64,000 nucleotides of DNA from Nemertoderma westbladi (GCA_032718475.1 JAUCBJ010009048.1:1-64000); one strand, 5' to 3'. Shown: positions 30,371-40,339, counted from the first letter of the stretch. Notes: generated by a model not told the origin, from the sequence alone. A program made the numbers and translations.

Positions 30371-33300
30371 TTATAACAGCAAGTTTTTTAGCCTCTTAAG
30401 GAAAACTGATTTTGAAGGACTAGCTCTTAAAGAGTCGTCAAGTTTATTCCATTCTAGTGGCCCTTGAAATTTTGCGGACCTTTTAGCGACTTCCAAACGC
30501 ACGCTGGGCAAGTTAAAATTTCCCCTAGATGCTGAACGAGTATTGTAGTCATGGGCCGCGGTAGTTTTAACGAAAAGATGAGATAATGGGTGTTTTGAGT
30601 TTTTGCTAATATCGTACATTAACCCACATATGTTATATCTATACAAGGAATCAAGAGGTAGGATGTTAAGTTTTTGATATATAGGTGTTGATGAACTTTG
30701 CCAATGGCTAAACGTTATACAACGAACTATCTTATTTATTTTAATTCTCAATGGGTTTAAAATCGACTTATACGTACTTCCCCATACAATGATCCCGTAG
30801 CATAAGTACGGATAAACTAAACTAAGAAATATTACTCGGAGTATATTTAACGGGAAAATGCGTCTTAGTCTGTAGAATACACCTCCCACCTTTGAAACCT
30901 TTTGTATAATGTAATTAATATGGGCCTTAAAATTTAATTTCTCATCTAAAAGTAAACCTAGATATTTGACCACATCTGTTTTACGGATATCAGTATCTTT
31001 CAGTTTTATTTTTGGAAGTGAATTATTTAAGTTTTTAAAATTTGAAAATAATGCATATTCTGTTTTTCCGATATTTAAAGATAGTTTATTTTCAACGAGC
31101 CAATTAGTAATTTCTATAATGTCCGTGTTTACATTGTTTATGAGAAGGCTACCTGAGTTTGAGTGTTGCAACAGAGATGTGTCATCTGCAAAAAGAGTAG
31201 TTAGAAATGGACTGACAGAAGGGAGATCATTTACATATAATAAAAATAGGATAGGCCCAAGCACAGAACCTTGAGGGATACCACAAATAACTGTCCGTGT
31301 ATTGGATTGGCTGCTGCCAATGGAGACGAACTGTTGACGATGAGAGAGATAACTAGTGATCAAGGCATGTGGGACACCCCTTATACCATAGGCTGATAGT
31401 TTCTTCAGCAAAATTGAATGGTTAAGGGTGTCGAATGCCTTGCTTAAATCCAAATATAGAGCACATGAAACATCTCGGTTGTCAAGTGAAAAACGTATAC
31501 GTTCAATAATATTTAAAAGGGCAAATGTTGTTGTGTGTCTTTTTCGGAATCCAAATTGATGTGGAGACAGAATTTCGAATTTATTTAAATATGAGAGTAA
31601 CTGAACTTGTATAACATTTTCAAAAATTTTGTTAAATACAGGGAGCAATGATATTGGCCTATAATTGTTAGTACTACACGGATCTCCACCTTTAAACGCC
31701 GGGATTATCTTTGCAAATTTAAGTGAACCTGGGTAGAATCCATTTTTGATACTAATATTAATTAAATCAGAAAGGGGTTTGGAAATGATGGGGGCACTTA
31801 ATTTGAGTAATCGAATTGGAAAATTATCATTAGAAGAAGAATTTTCGTTTAACTGTAATAAATAATAATGAACCTCCACTGGTGAAGTTTCGATTAACGA
31901 GAAAGAATTTGGTTTGGAATATCTAACATGCCTGGCTGGACAGTGGGTCGATTCAGGAATTTTTGAGGCTAACTTGGATCCAATTGAAACAAAATAATCA
32001 TTAAATTCTTCTGCAATATCTCGCTCTCCAGTTAAAACTTTCTCACCACTATGGTGCAAATCGTGGTTTCTAATTATTTTTTTCGGTGTCCTCCCTTTAT
32101 TCTGCCTCCCCAAGACCTGGTTAATTATGCCCCAATTCTTTTTCATATTGCCCTTATTTTTTTGAAATTGGCTATTGTAATAATTTTTCTCTTCAGATCG
32201 CAGTAAGGTAGTTAATTTGTTACGATAATTTTTATATCTAGTATGATTGTCGGGTGTGGGCGACCTTAGATATATAGAATAAAGTTTGTTCTTCTCTTTA
32301 ATACATTGTAAAAGTGAAGTGCTAAGCCATTGTTTTTTTGGAAGATCCTTTTTTTGTATCAATTTTGAGGGAACGTTTTTAGTGCAAATTTTGAAAAATT
32401 CAGTATGAAAAGTATCGAACTGCTGATCAAAAGGTAATGAATCCCTAGAAGTCCAATTTGAAGTATTTTCTAAGTCCTGAAGAAAAGTATCCTTATTAAA
32501 ATTAGAATAATCATATACATTTTTATACAACGGCTGAGCAAAAAACATCGAGTAATTTTTCAGTACTAAAAAAGGTGGTAGATGATCTGTGGATCCAATT
32601 TCAGACAAGAATACTCCCGGGTTACAAATAGACGTGTTTATATTAGTTATGATGTGATCTAGCAATGTTCTAGAATGCGGAATTATTCTTGTTGCTTTCG
32701 TAATTAGTTGGGTGAAACCTTTGGATGCCAAAATATTGGTATATTTATTTTGTATTAATTTGTTATTACCACCTAATAAATCTATGTTAGTATCACTCGT
32801 TATTATAACTTCAAACTCAAGAAGAGATACTAATTTAGATTCAAGATACTCTAAAAATAGATTAATATCAGATTTTTGTGATCGATAGTAACACCCAATT
32901 ATTACTGGTTTACTTGGATGAGGCTGATTAATTTGAGCCCATGAGCTTTCTATGTAATCACAATTAATTTTTAAATCATCACGAATTCTAAAATCTAAAT
33001 TATCACGAATGTAGATCGCCGTGCCTCCTCTAGACTGTTTCCCTTTTATTCGAAAATCACATATCGGCTTATGGTACCCGGATATGAGGAAGTTATGTAT
33101 ATCATCGTTTTTGGTAAGCCAAGTCTCAGTAAAGCATAAAATATCAAATTTAGTTTCTATAGAACAAAGATAATCCGTAACTGCCGAAATATTGGTGCGT
33201 AAACTACGACAATTAATATTAAATACCGATAAATTATTATTTGCTCCATTTGATGAGCTGTAAAATGTATCATCAAATAATTTTTCATTAAAATAGCCCT

Positions 33301-33649
33301 CAATGTCAATTATATTAGTAATAATATTATTATCAGGATCGATACTTGAAAACTGGTGATTACTCACATCAGTAAATTTGTAATCGTCAATATCCGAGTC
33401 AGTGCTGAATATGTCAATGTCATCATCAGGGACGCAATTAAAAGGCAGAATTTCTACGGAACAAAATATACACCAAAGATTTAAATAGTCGGAAATATCT
33501 GCCTGTGTTATAAAAGAGCCACACTGTAGGTGAAATTTAGCACAACATAATTGGCAAGTGAAATGTGTATCTGGTTTAGAAAAATTACCATAGCAAAATT
33601 CACAGCTACAATCACCTGACTGGGTATGGATAGGGGGAGGGACAGACAT
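30371..33649 (-). CDS. LINE ORF2: PHD-like finger, APE endonuclease, reverse transcriptase (1092 aa)
   Basis: The frame is intact. An N-terminal Cys/His finger occupies residues 13-62 (CSCEFC...CQLCCAKFHLQC...CIFC, PHD-like). The APE domain spans about 140-360: FTETWL (catalytic Glu), SDTNIDLL in place of the usual GDFN but keeping the Asp and Asn, LLDHIITN, and STDHLPP near 352. The RT domain follows: YRPISLLPVFNKIFE near 663, FGFRKRHTTT, LYLDLSKAFDTLNH near 736, GIPQGSVLGPILFLLYVNDLP, and LFADDTSLL near 821. GIPQGSVLGP with PHD and APE domains is typical of the CR1/jockey group. It supplies target nicking and reverse transcription for the element. With all key residues present it may be active. 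Confidence 0.9.
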   Translation of the reverse strand: MSVPPPIHTQSGDCSCEFCYGNFSKPDTHFTCQLCCAKFHLQCGSFITQADISDYLNLWCIFCSVEILPFNCVPDDDIDIFSTDSDIDDYKFTDVSNHQFSSIDPDNNIITNIIDIEGYFNEKLFDDTFYSSSNGANNNLSVFNINCRSLRTNISAVTDYLCSIETKFDILCFTETWLTKNDDIHNFLISGYHKPICDFRIKGKQSRGGTAIYIRDNLDFRIRDDLKINCDYIESSWAQINQPHPSKPVIIGCYYRSQKSDINLFLEYLESKLVSLLEFEVIITSDTNIDLLGGNNKLIQNKYTNILASKGFTQLITKATRIIPHSRTLLDHIITNINTSICNPGVFLSEIGSTDHLPPFLVLKNYSMFFAQPLYKNVYDYSNFNKDTFLQDLENTSNWTSRDSLPFDQQFDTFHTEFFKICTKNVPSKLIQKKDLPKKQWLSTSLLQCIKEKNKLYSIYLRSPTPDNHTRYKNYRNKLTTLLRSEEKNYYNSQFQKNKGNMKKNWGIINQVLGRQNKGRTPKKIIRNHDLHHSGEKVLTGERDIAEEFNDYFVSIGSKLASKIPESTHCPARHVRYSKPNSFSLIETSPVEVHYYLLQLNENSSSNDNFPIRLLKLSAPIISKPLSDLINISIKNGFYPGSLKFAKIIPAFKGGDPCSTNNYRPISLLPVFNKIFENVIQVQLLSYLNKFEILSPHQFGFRKRHTTTFALLNIIERIRFSLDNRDVSCALYLDLSKAFDTLNHSILLKKLSAYGIRGVPHALITSYLSHRQQFVSIGSSQSNTRTVICGIPQGSVLGPILFLLYVNDLPSVSPFLTTLFADDTSLLQHSNSGSLLINNVNTDIIEITNWLVENKLSLNIGKTEYALFSNFKNLNNSLPKIKLKDTDIRKTDVVKYLGLLLDEKLNFKAHINYIIQKVSKVGGVFYRLRRIFPLNILRVIFLSLVYPYLCYGIIVWGSTYKSILNPLRIKINKIVRCITFSHWQSSSTPIYQKLNILPLDSLYRYNICGLMYDISKNSKHPLSHLFVKTTAAHDYNTRSASRGNFNLPSVRLEVAKRSAKFQGPLEWNKLDDSLRASPSKSVFLKRLKNLLL

Positions 33650-33934
33650 GGGTGGGTGCTGGGGGGGGGGGGGGGGGGGGTAATATACGGGTATGTCTAT
33701 CTACCCAGGTAAGACAAGAGAAACAAATAACCGGTAAGAACACTAGTACCTGTAGGAAGTTACAAACTACAAGACACAGTTTACAATGAAATATAAACAA
33801 AAAAAAGCAAAACAAAACATAATAATTTCTCCCAGAGCTATACTTAAACATTCGAACATATTTATTTTATTTAGTCCCTTCATATTATCCTGAAGCTAAT
33901 AAACATTGTATGGGTGGACGACTGGATGCGCACA

Positions 33935-34756
33935 CTACACCGCAAGTGGACTGAAAGAGTTATCGGTTGGCACTGCTGAGGTTCGAACAGAAGACGCCCG
34001 TCCCGGTTGCAACCTCGGAGAGGCTCTCCTAGGGAGATTGCCGAGACGTTTACTCGGTCTAGAGCGGATATAATTTCCACGTTTATTATTGCCCACTTCG
34101 TTCTCAGGTTCGACATTACCGGAAGCCACTATCTCCGAAATCTTCTCAAGGTCGTTTATAGAAGCTATTGGGGTTGCATCCCGATCCTTTCCAATGCGGA
34201 TGAAGACTTTTCCGTTGTAGGTGTAGGCCGCTGCTAGCTTAAGCTCGCGCTTAAGGCTCCTGGCGGCCCGGAACAAGTCGGCCCGACGAGGAGTAAGGAA
34301 CTCAGTCAGAAACACAGACTCCAGGAGTTCCTTCCGTTTCATGAAAACTTTAATTCTTTGCGCGTGGCTGATAAATCGGACCAAAACTGGACGTTGGCGC
34401 TCCCGCGTTGAAGCATGTATTTTCCCACCGACTCGATGGATCACATCAACTTCCCATGCAGATATCCCGATCTTCCCTAGCATAGCCATTACCTTCGCAC
34501 GATCAGCGATAGGTTCCAGTTCTTCTTCAATTCCGTGGAACTTAATAATATGCCTGTTATAGTATTGATCACGGATTTCTATCTCGTTTCTGAGGACCTC
34601 GACTTCACCTTTAACCACCTTTCCGTCTTCCTCAAGAGACGTCACCCTATCTTGGAGTCGGGAGTCGAATTCTGCCATCCTGTCTAGTTTCTCGTGGATT
34701 GAGGAGATATCTATAGTTAACTGTTCGAGCATATCCTCGACCTTGTTTCCACTCAT
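33935..34756 (-). CDS. LINE ORF1, L1-like RNA-binding protein (273 aa)
   Basis: A coiled-coil region (residues 1-75, heptad-like with EDMLEQLTIDISSIHEKLDRM) is followed by an RRM-like segment beginning NRHIIKFHGIEEE and including PVLVRFISHAQRIKVF. A C-terminal part with FLTPRRADLFRAARSLKRELK and AYTYNGKVFIRI comes next, as in the Transposase_22/L1 ORF1p family. The last 60 residues are Arg/Ser/Pro-rich. Such proteins trimerise through the coiled coil and coat LINE RNA. It lies upstream of ORF2 in the same direction, separated by a C-run gap, which supports a bicistronic RNA. Confidence 0.85.
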   Translation of the reverse strand: MSGNKVEDMLEQLTIDISSIHEKLDRMAEFDSRLQDRVTSLEEDGKVVKGEVEVLRNEIEIRDQYYNRHIIKFHGIEEELEPIADRAKVMAMLGKIGISAWEVDVIHRVGGKIHASTRERQRPVLVRFISHAQRIKVFMKRKELLESVFLTEFLTPRRADLFRAARSLKRELKLAAAYTYNGKVFIRIGKDRDATPIASINDLEKISEIVASGNVEPENEVGNNKRGNYIRSRPSKRLGNLPRRASPRLQPGRASSVRTSAVPTDNSFSPLAV

Positions 34757-34952
34757 CTTATGGTCGGTGAGCGGCGAGCGGCGCGAACCGATTGTGGATT
34801 GATGAAACTATTTTAGTCAGTCAGTATATTCTGATATTATAGCTGAGCTGTAATCTGTAAACTAATTCTGTAGTCTGAAACTCAGCCCATAATCAGCCTA
34901 ACATCCTGGTACCGGTCATTCCTTCAGTCCAGTCTTGTACAGGAGTACATGA

Positions 34953-35487
34953 GAAAATGAGAAAATTCACACCAATATTAGTTTGTCAGCTTTTCATTTA
35001 AATTACATGTCACCATTGTATGAAGTTTATAAATTCAACAAACAAATGAAAAGGAAATGAAATTGACACTCTTGTCTGCATGTTGATATTGCATGGACGA
35101 AACAGCTGTATACAGAAATGAAATTGATTACATTTTTTGAAATGAAAATAATTACATTTTTTCCAATGAAATTAATTACATTTTTTGAAATGAAATTAAT
35201 TACATTATTTGAAATGAAATTAATTACATTTTTTGAAATGAGATTAATTACATTTTTTTAATGAAATTAATTACATTTTATTTAAATGAAATTAATTATA
35301 TTTTTTAAATGCTCTAAAATGAAAATAAATACATTTTCTGGAAGGAAATTATATGCATAAATTTTTTTGAAATGAAATTATATATGTTTACTTATTCTGA
35401 AATTACCGTAAAATGTTTTATGGTCGGAACCAAAATGAAATTATATACATTCTTTTCTGAAATGGCTTTTTGGCCGCAATCAGCCAC
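34953..35487 (-). mobile_element. Right-end fragment of a second copy of the integrase/HECT transposon
   Basis: From 34953 the sequence follows the right end of the complete element (from about 39190). It starts inside the integrase gene (AAAATTCACACCAATATTAG against AAAATCCACACCAATAATAG) and passes its start codon region. It continues through an array of GAAATGAAATTAATTACATT repeats (35100-35400) and ends in GGCCGCAATCAGCCAC at 35487. The last few terminal bases are missing. It lies 74 bp from the left end of the complete copy, in the same orientation. Confidence 0.8.
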
Positions 35488-35561
35488 TTTATATTGTTGT
35501 TTAGAATGGATCATAACACGAAGTTTGATTATTTTGGCCACGTACGCATCCTACATTCATG

Positions 35562-35611
35562 TACCGTGGCTGATTGCGGCCAAAAAGCATTTATGGTCAT
35601 TTCAGAAAAAA
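35562..35611 (+). repeat. Left terminal inverted repeat
   Basis: The first 28 bases are identical to the inverted right end. After one mismatch (T here, G on the right) identity continues through TTATGGTCATTTCAGAAAAAA. The flanking TTCATG is the target duplication. Confidence 0.92.
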
Positions 35612-35639
35612 GTATATAATTTCATTTCTGATTGCGGCC

Positions 35640-35968
35640 AAAAAACATTTATGCTCATTTCAGCAACAAAAAAAAATATAATTTCATTTCAAAAAATGTA
35701 GGCCTATTTAATTTAATTTCAGAAAAGTAATTATTTTCATTTCAAAAATGTATATAATTTCATTTCAAAAAATGTATTTAATTTAATTTCAGAAAATGTA
35801 ATTATTTTAATTTCAAAAAATGTATATAATTTCATTTCAGGGAAATGTAATTATTTTCATTTCAGCGAAATGTAATTATTTTCATTTCAGCGAAATGTAA
35901 TTATTTTCATTTCAGCGAAATGAATTATTTTCATTTCAGGGAAATGTAATTATTTTCATTTCAAAAAA
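35640..35968. repeat. Left subterminal tandem repeats
   Basis: The unit of about 22-28 bp is AATTATTTTCATTTCA with a variable AAAAAATGTA or GGGAAATGTA linker. The same motif in the opposite orientation fills 39360-39560, so the two ends form long imperfect inverted arrays inside the terminal repeats. Subterminal arrays of this kind often hold transposase-binding sites. Confidence 0.8.
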
Positions 35969-36316
35969 TGAATGACAGACAGCATATACCTGAGTCCTGC
36001 ATTCTTCTTATCCTATCAGTTCTTATGTTGCCTTTAGAGGCTACTGTACCGGTACCGGTACCAGTATGCCAATAATACATGAACGTACTGTAATGATACT
36101 AAATTAAATGTTAAGTAAGTATCTTTACTGCATTGCATTTGTGAAGATTAAACTACTGTATAGGCCTATAAACAGCCCTGTCTTCCTGCAGCCTGTTACA
36201 GGGCAAGTTAATCTTAATGTCCTTGTGTAGCATAAGTCCTATCACTTAGGCCTACAGAATTTTATATTTCAATAGGCCTATTGTTTCAGTTGTGAACAAT
36301 AGGCCTATTGTTTCAA

Positions 36317-37519
36317 GAGCCTTCACAATATACAGTTGTGAGTGATAATGCAGACCTCCACACCTTTGAACTCGACAGCACGGATTTCAAGGGCACTATT
36401 TCAAAGACTTATGATTCTTGGAAGGTTGCAAATCCATCCCACACTGTGATCGAGGTGCTGCGATGTCAACTGTCTGACAACCTTTATGAGTTTCTAGAAA
36501 CTGATGATATTACTTCTCCAGTAGTGATGGTAAAGTTTATAGGTGAATTGGCAGTGGACACCGGTGGTCCCCTAAGAGAGTTATTTTCGCTGTTTTTCTC
36601 TACCCAACCGCCGATGTTATTTCGGGGAGTGTATCCGAACTTCCTCTTTCGGCACAATCAATGTGAATTGGATAAATACAAAAACCTTGGAAAATTAGCT
36701 GCTCTGGCCATAATTAATGGTGAAGCCGGACCACACTGTTTTAGCCAAACAACTGCCCGGGCGATAATGAATTTACCAATTTATCCAGATTTAAATGAAA
36801 TCCCTCAGGATGAAGAGTGTTTACAAAAACTAGCATCCCTGAACTTGGCAGACACAGCTGAATCGTTTACTCGTTGCTTGGCTGATTTCCCAGAACGCTT
36901 CGATATGGGAATTAATAATGCTAATATACCATTTAAGGATAAAACAAAGGTGGTTCAATTACTCACACGCCACATTGTCTACTGTTCTGTCTCAGAAGAA
37001 ATTGCCTGCTTTCAGGAAGGCCTCAAATCATATGGTGTTTATTATATAATGACGTCATTTCCTGAAGAAAGCTGTAAGTTACTTGCCCATCGCGAGGTCA
37101 CCTACGAGGAAGTTAAGCTGTGATTTGTACCAAACTACTTGAGTACAGAACGATCGCGAGAGCGTGAAAAGGAGACGACGATTACATTTAAATTTTACCA
37201 GTTTTTAAAACGAGTCGGTAAACAGGAGTTATCAACAGTTGTTGTTGATGATGATGGAGATTCTCGTACTGTTGTTCTATCTCTGGGAGATATATTGCAA
37301 TTCGGTAGCGGTTCACGATATCCAACCTTTCAAGGGGAGGGTCGCATAGAATTTGATCGAACGGATGTGGGTGATACTGGAAGACGCGTGCGAGCGGATA
37401 CATGTGGAAAAGTTATTCGATTTCCATTAAACGATCGCTATATACTGCCATCGGCCAAAGAATTTGCTGAAATATTGTTCGATGATATTCTTAACAGTAA
37501 AGAATTTGGAATGCCTTAA
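36317..37519 (+). pseudogene. HECT-domain E3 ubiquitin ligase frame of the transposon, one TGA
   Basis: The frame covers a whole HECT domain. The N-lobe has VVMVKFIGELAVDTGGPLRE, which matches the family's VD-GG-RREF box. The C-lobe has GDILQFGSGSRYPTF and then RADTCGKVIRFPLN with the catalytic Cys in the usual Thr-Cys setting, ending in the aromatic tail KEFGMP. A TGA at 37121-37123 interrupts it between the lobes. The frame is the same on both sides, so this is one gene with one stop. The start is unclear: a stop at 36293 precedes the frame and two TTGTTTCA-type acceptor-like sites (about 36290 and 36316) suggest an upstream exon that I cannot identify. HECT enzymes take ubiquitin from E2 onto the Cys and pass it to a substrate. 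In a transposon, such an enzyme might act on host factors, but that is inference. Confidence 0.75.
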
Positions 37520-37879
37520 ATTGAACCGTTTCTTGAGGAAACTGTAGTAACAACTCATATTGTATGTATGTATATATACTGTTTTAGTGTTATTTTCCGT
37601 TTGTTATAGTTATAGTTGCATTTTGAAATTGATTCAAGTTTACTTCAAGATCCTTATCGTTTTTTATCATAATGCATATCTGATACAGCAGAGTAAAATT
37701 AATTATTATTTAATACTGTAGTACATAATTATGTTGTATTTAAAACGACCTTAAATAATAATTAAGTTACTCTGCTGTATAAAGTTTATACACTTTTTGT
37801 TGTTACTAATTTTTAGTGTTGACAACTAGGAATAATATGTAACGGATTGATTGGTTTTAATGAATTTAATTTGCGCCAG
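37520..37879. other. Spacer between convergent transposon genes
   Basis: It is AT-rich. An imperfect inverted pair around AGCAGAGTAA (37688) and TTACTCTGCTG (37765) can form a hairpin with TTAATTATTA inside, perhaps shared 3' processing sequence of the two convergent genes. I see nothing else. Confidence 0.4.
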
Positions 37880-38035
37880 ACTAACTCCCCAGCGTGAACT
37901 ACCCAACCCTTTTCTTTATCGCTTTACGTAACTTGCGCACCGAAATTGTAACTGGAAAGGCACGGGATCGAACCTGGGACCTCACAGCTATATGCAAAAA
38001 GCGAGTGACCCCTGCGCCAGCTATCTGGAACGAAC
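37880..38035 (-). mobile_element. tRNA-derived SINE-like sequence
   Basis: On the minus strand a box A (TAGCTGGCGCAGGGG, about 38023-38009) and a box B (GGTTCGATCCC, 37974-37964) are correctly spaced for RNA polymerase III. The acceptor arms do not pair, so it is not a functional tRNA. It lies inside the transposon between the HECT and integrase genes. Confidence 0.6.
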
Positions 38036-38266
38036 AAAAGATATTTATTAATTTATTTTAATATACAACAATATATTATAATTCATTTATTAGATTATCT
38101 AAAAGGTAAGTTAATGTATTTGCACAGTCGTCCAATGATTGACAGGTCATTGGAGTTCGAATATGGTCAACTTGAGTGATGTAATCAAGTGATAGCATAC
38201 ATAAATCTGCATGTAGTTTGGGTTCATGCTCAGTGAATGGTCGAATTGACTCTAAATCATCGGGAT

Positions 38267-39241
38267 CTACACGACACGGTGTAGATAGTTAGGCAAATCA
38301 AGAAATAGAATATCGTGCTTACCTCCAGGAGAGACGAGACCACTCTTTCTAATATGATGACTGTTCCATTTTATAGTAATATTATCTAGAGTGCGTTGTA
38401 AGTAGTTCAGGTAAACGAAACGGATAAGCTCAATATACATAGGACTGGATGTGTCAATAATTCCATGCATTTCTAGTTGAGTAAAATGTTCAATCCATTG
38501 CGACATTCCTAAAATGGGGAATTTAGACCACCATGCCTCTATTCTCTGATTTCTAGTGCTTTTTCCATAAATGTAAACAGCGTTGTTGAAAGCCTGGCCA
38601 TCAATGTGTTGTAACCGAAAGAAACGTTGCAACAATTCCATGTTAACGTTTTCTGTCCCACGATCACTTTGTATAACATGAGGTACACCACCTAGAGTTT
38701 GGATACAGTCCACAAAGTAATTCGCTATAACACGTGGGTCATTGTTACTCGGGCCACATTGTAACCACATCAGTTTTCTGCTGTAACCGTCTATAGCCCC
38801 GTGAACAGTTAGACCAAATTGTTTAAGTTTATTCCAACCATCTATGTGATGAATATAGTTTGGGCCTTTAGAAAAATAACTCCGACGAGTCACCCTGTTA
38901 TCTATTCGTCATGCAACAGACATGGGGTCCAATATTTTCAGAATATGTGCAACTACTGTTCGAGGAACATATATATTGTAATTGTAAAGCAACGTTTGTT
39001 GCATCTGTCTGTATCCCGACGTAGTTCCTTTAGTATGAAGTTCATTCCTAATAGCAAGACAGACGTCGTCGAAATTGTTAGGATTGTATCGTCTAGTTAA
39101 TCCCAAATCTGCCAACAACCTTCGTACGGATCTTGTGGATGTTTCAATGCCATCTTTAGAAAGTAAAGACTTTATTTCTTGGTGCGAAAATCCACACCAA
39201 TAATAGTTAGTCAACTTTTCATTCAAGTTATATGATGCCAT
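38267..39241 (-). pseudogene. DDE integrase/transposase of the transposon, one TGA
   Basis: The likely start is the ATG at 39241 (MASYNLNEKL); the frame upstream of it has no domain character. Residues 1-55 form a helix-turn-helix (GFSHQEIKSLLS...TSTRSVRRLLADLGLTRR). A GYRQMQQTLL...VPRTVVAHILK segment follows, as in retroviral/IS3-type integrases of animal genomes. The catalytic core has Asp in IHHIDGWNKLKQFG, Asp in VIQSDRGTENVN and Glu in STRNQRIEAWWSKFP, giving D-D-41-E. A TGA at 38911-38909 lies after DPMSVA and is followed by CGA; the frame continues unchanged. The protein should bind the terminal repeats and catalyse excision and integration. The single stop suggests recent decay or recoding. 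Confidence 0.8.
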
Positions 39242-39359
39242 AATATTATGAAATGTAGGCCTACTGAAATGTGGTAGAACACAAATGAAAATGAAAATTA
39301 TTATGACACCTTTCTGCATGTTAATGTTGGATGGACTGAACAGCGGATTTCAAAAATCA

Positions 39360-39560
39360 AGTAGAATAAAATTAATACATTTATCTGAGATGAAATTAAA
39401 TATACTTTTCTGAAATGAAATTATTTACATTTTTATTCGAAATCAAATTAAATACATTTATTTGAAATGAAATTAAATACATTTTTTGAAATGAAATGAA
39501 ATTACATTTATTTGAAATGAAATTATATACATTTATTGAAATGAAATTATTTTTTTTAGG
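39360..39560. repeat. Right subterminal tandem repeats
   Basis: GAAATGAAATTAAATACATT-type units, the reverse complement of the left subterminal array. Confidence 0.8.
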
Positions 39561-39610
39561 TTTTTTCTGAAATGACCATAACTGCTTTTTGGCCGCAATC
39601 AGCCACGGTA
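39561..39610 (-). repeat. Right terminal inverted repeat
   Basis: It ends GGCCGCAATCAGCCACGGTA at 39610 and is followed by TTCATG, the same 6 bp that precede the left end. Confidence 0.92.
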
Positions 39611-39616
39611 TTCATG

Positions 39617-40069
39617 TCTTCTAACACGTTTTTTAACTGCCGCTCAACATAATATTGACTCATAAGTACCTGTTATGAATTTACTTAGGTGATCCTGTTC
39701 AATGCAGTCCATGGAATCGTGGATATATACCGCCAATTTTTTGAAATAAATTTTCAGTGGTAATTATAATAAAATTCATAATTTGGCATTAGGAGAAGGT
39801 ATCGTGATTCGGTTCATATTGCCAAGTTTCCAGGACTGCAATAAGAGGGAAATTAATACTAGAGTAGTTCAAAAGGGTGAATGGGAGTATCTTTTAAGCT
39901 AGTTAAGCCAAGGAATGCCTGTTCATCACCATGGATGATCTTCCACAGTAAACCCTTCCACTCTGTTTTCCAAGTTGCCTTGGTTCCCATTTATCGAGCA
40001 CTGAAGGATGAAAGCCAGGGTTGGGTTAGGCTGCAGCATTTAAAGCACTACTGTGCCCAAACAGTGCTG
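39617..40069. other. Non-coding spacer
   Basis: I see no exon of the downstream transporter and no other gene in this stretch. Confidence 0.45.
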
Positions 40070-40136
40070 CCCTATCTAGGGATCGAACCAGGACTTCCTA
40101 ATTGGAAGCCCAGGAAGTAGTCTAGTAGTGGGCTAC
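40070..40136 (-). mobile_element. tRNA-like SINE head
   Basis: On the minus strand a TAGCCCACTACTAGA box A-like segment is followed by a CTTCC...GGAAG hairpin and a box B (GGTTCGATCCC, 40089-40079). Arm pairing is incomplete, so it is a SINE or tRNA relic. Confidence 0.5.
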
Positions 40137-40339
40137 GCTGCTCAATACTTATAAGAATATATATATGGTAATTTTCTATAATATCATAATAACTAAAATT
40201 CAATCAGTGAACTTGACATCATGATTAGATAATAGTTAGATAGTAGATTCTGAGTCAGTGAAACCAGGGAAAGATCCCTTGACCATAATGGGTATCCTTG
40301 GAGGGGTCAATGTCGGAAAAATCAATATTGGCTACTGCG

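Larger units (their letters stand above)
30297..34800 (-). mobile_element. Bicistronic APE-type LINE, near full length
   Basis: Read on the minus strand it has a short 5' leader (to about 34,800), ORF1 at 34756-33935, a 285-bp gap containing a C run, ORF2 at 33649-30371, and a 3' end made of (TAAAA)n/(TAA)n at 30297-30358. The A-rich tail and the two ORFs place it in the L1/jockey/CR1-type LINE range. The 5' end is not exactly placed, and I found no target duplication by eye. Confidence 0.8.
35562..39610. mobile_element. Complete DNA transposon (IS3EU-like) with integrase and HECT genes
   Basis: The ends are TACCGTGGCTGATTGCGGCC at 35562 and its exact reverse complement ending at 39610. They are flanked by the 6-bp duplication TTCATG (35556-35561 and 39611-39616), giving a 4,049-bp element. 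Inside are convergent genes: a HECT-domain frame on the plus strand and a DDE integrase on the minus strand. From memory of the Repbase classification, a 6-bp target duplication, TAY termini and an IS3-like integrase point to the IS3EU superfamily, and HECT genes are linked with such elements in animals; a search should confirm this. Both genes have one in-frame TGA, and the HECT gene lacks an N-terminal part, so this copy is probably inactive. A SINE-like insertion lies between the genes. Confidence 0.85.

Noticed and set aside
35372-35701. 109-codon ORF across the transposon ends
   Set aside because: It runs through the terminal repeats and subterminal arrays of two element copies and has no protein character.
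36308-37519. Two separate genes at 36308-37123 and 37139-37519
   Set aside because: Both are in the same frame and together make one HECT domain, so they are one frame interrupted by a TGA.
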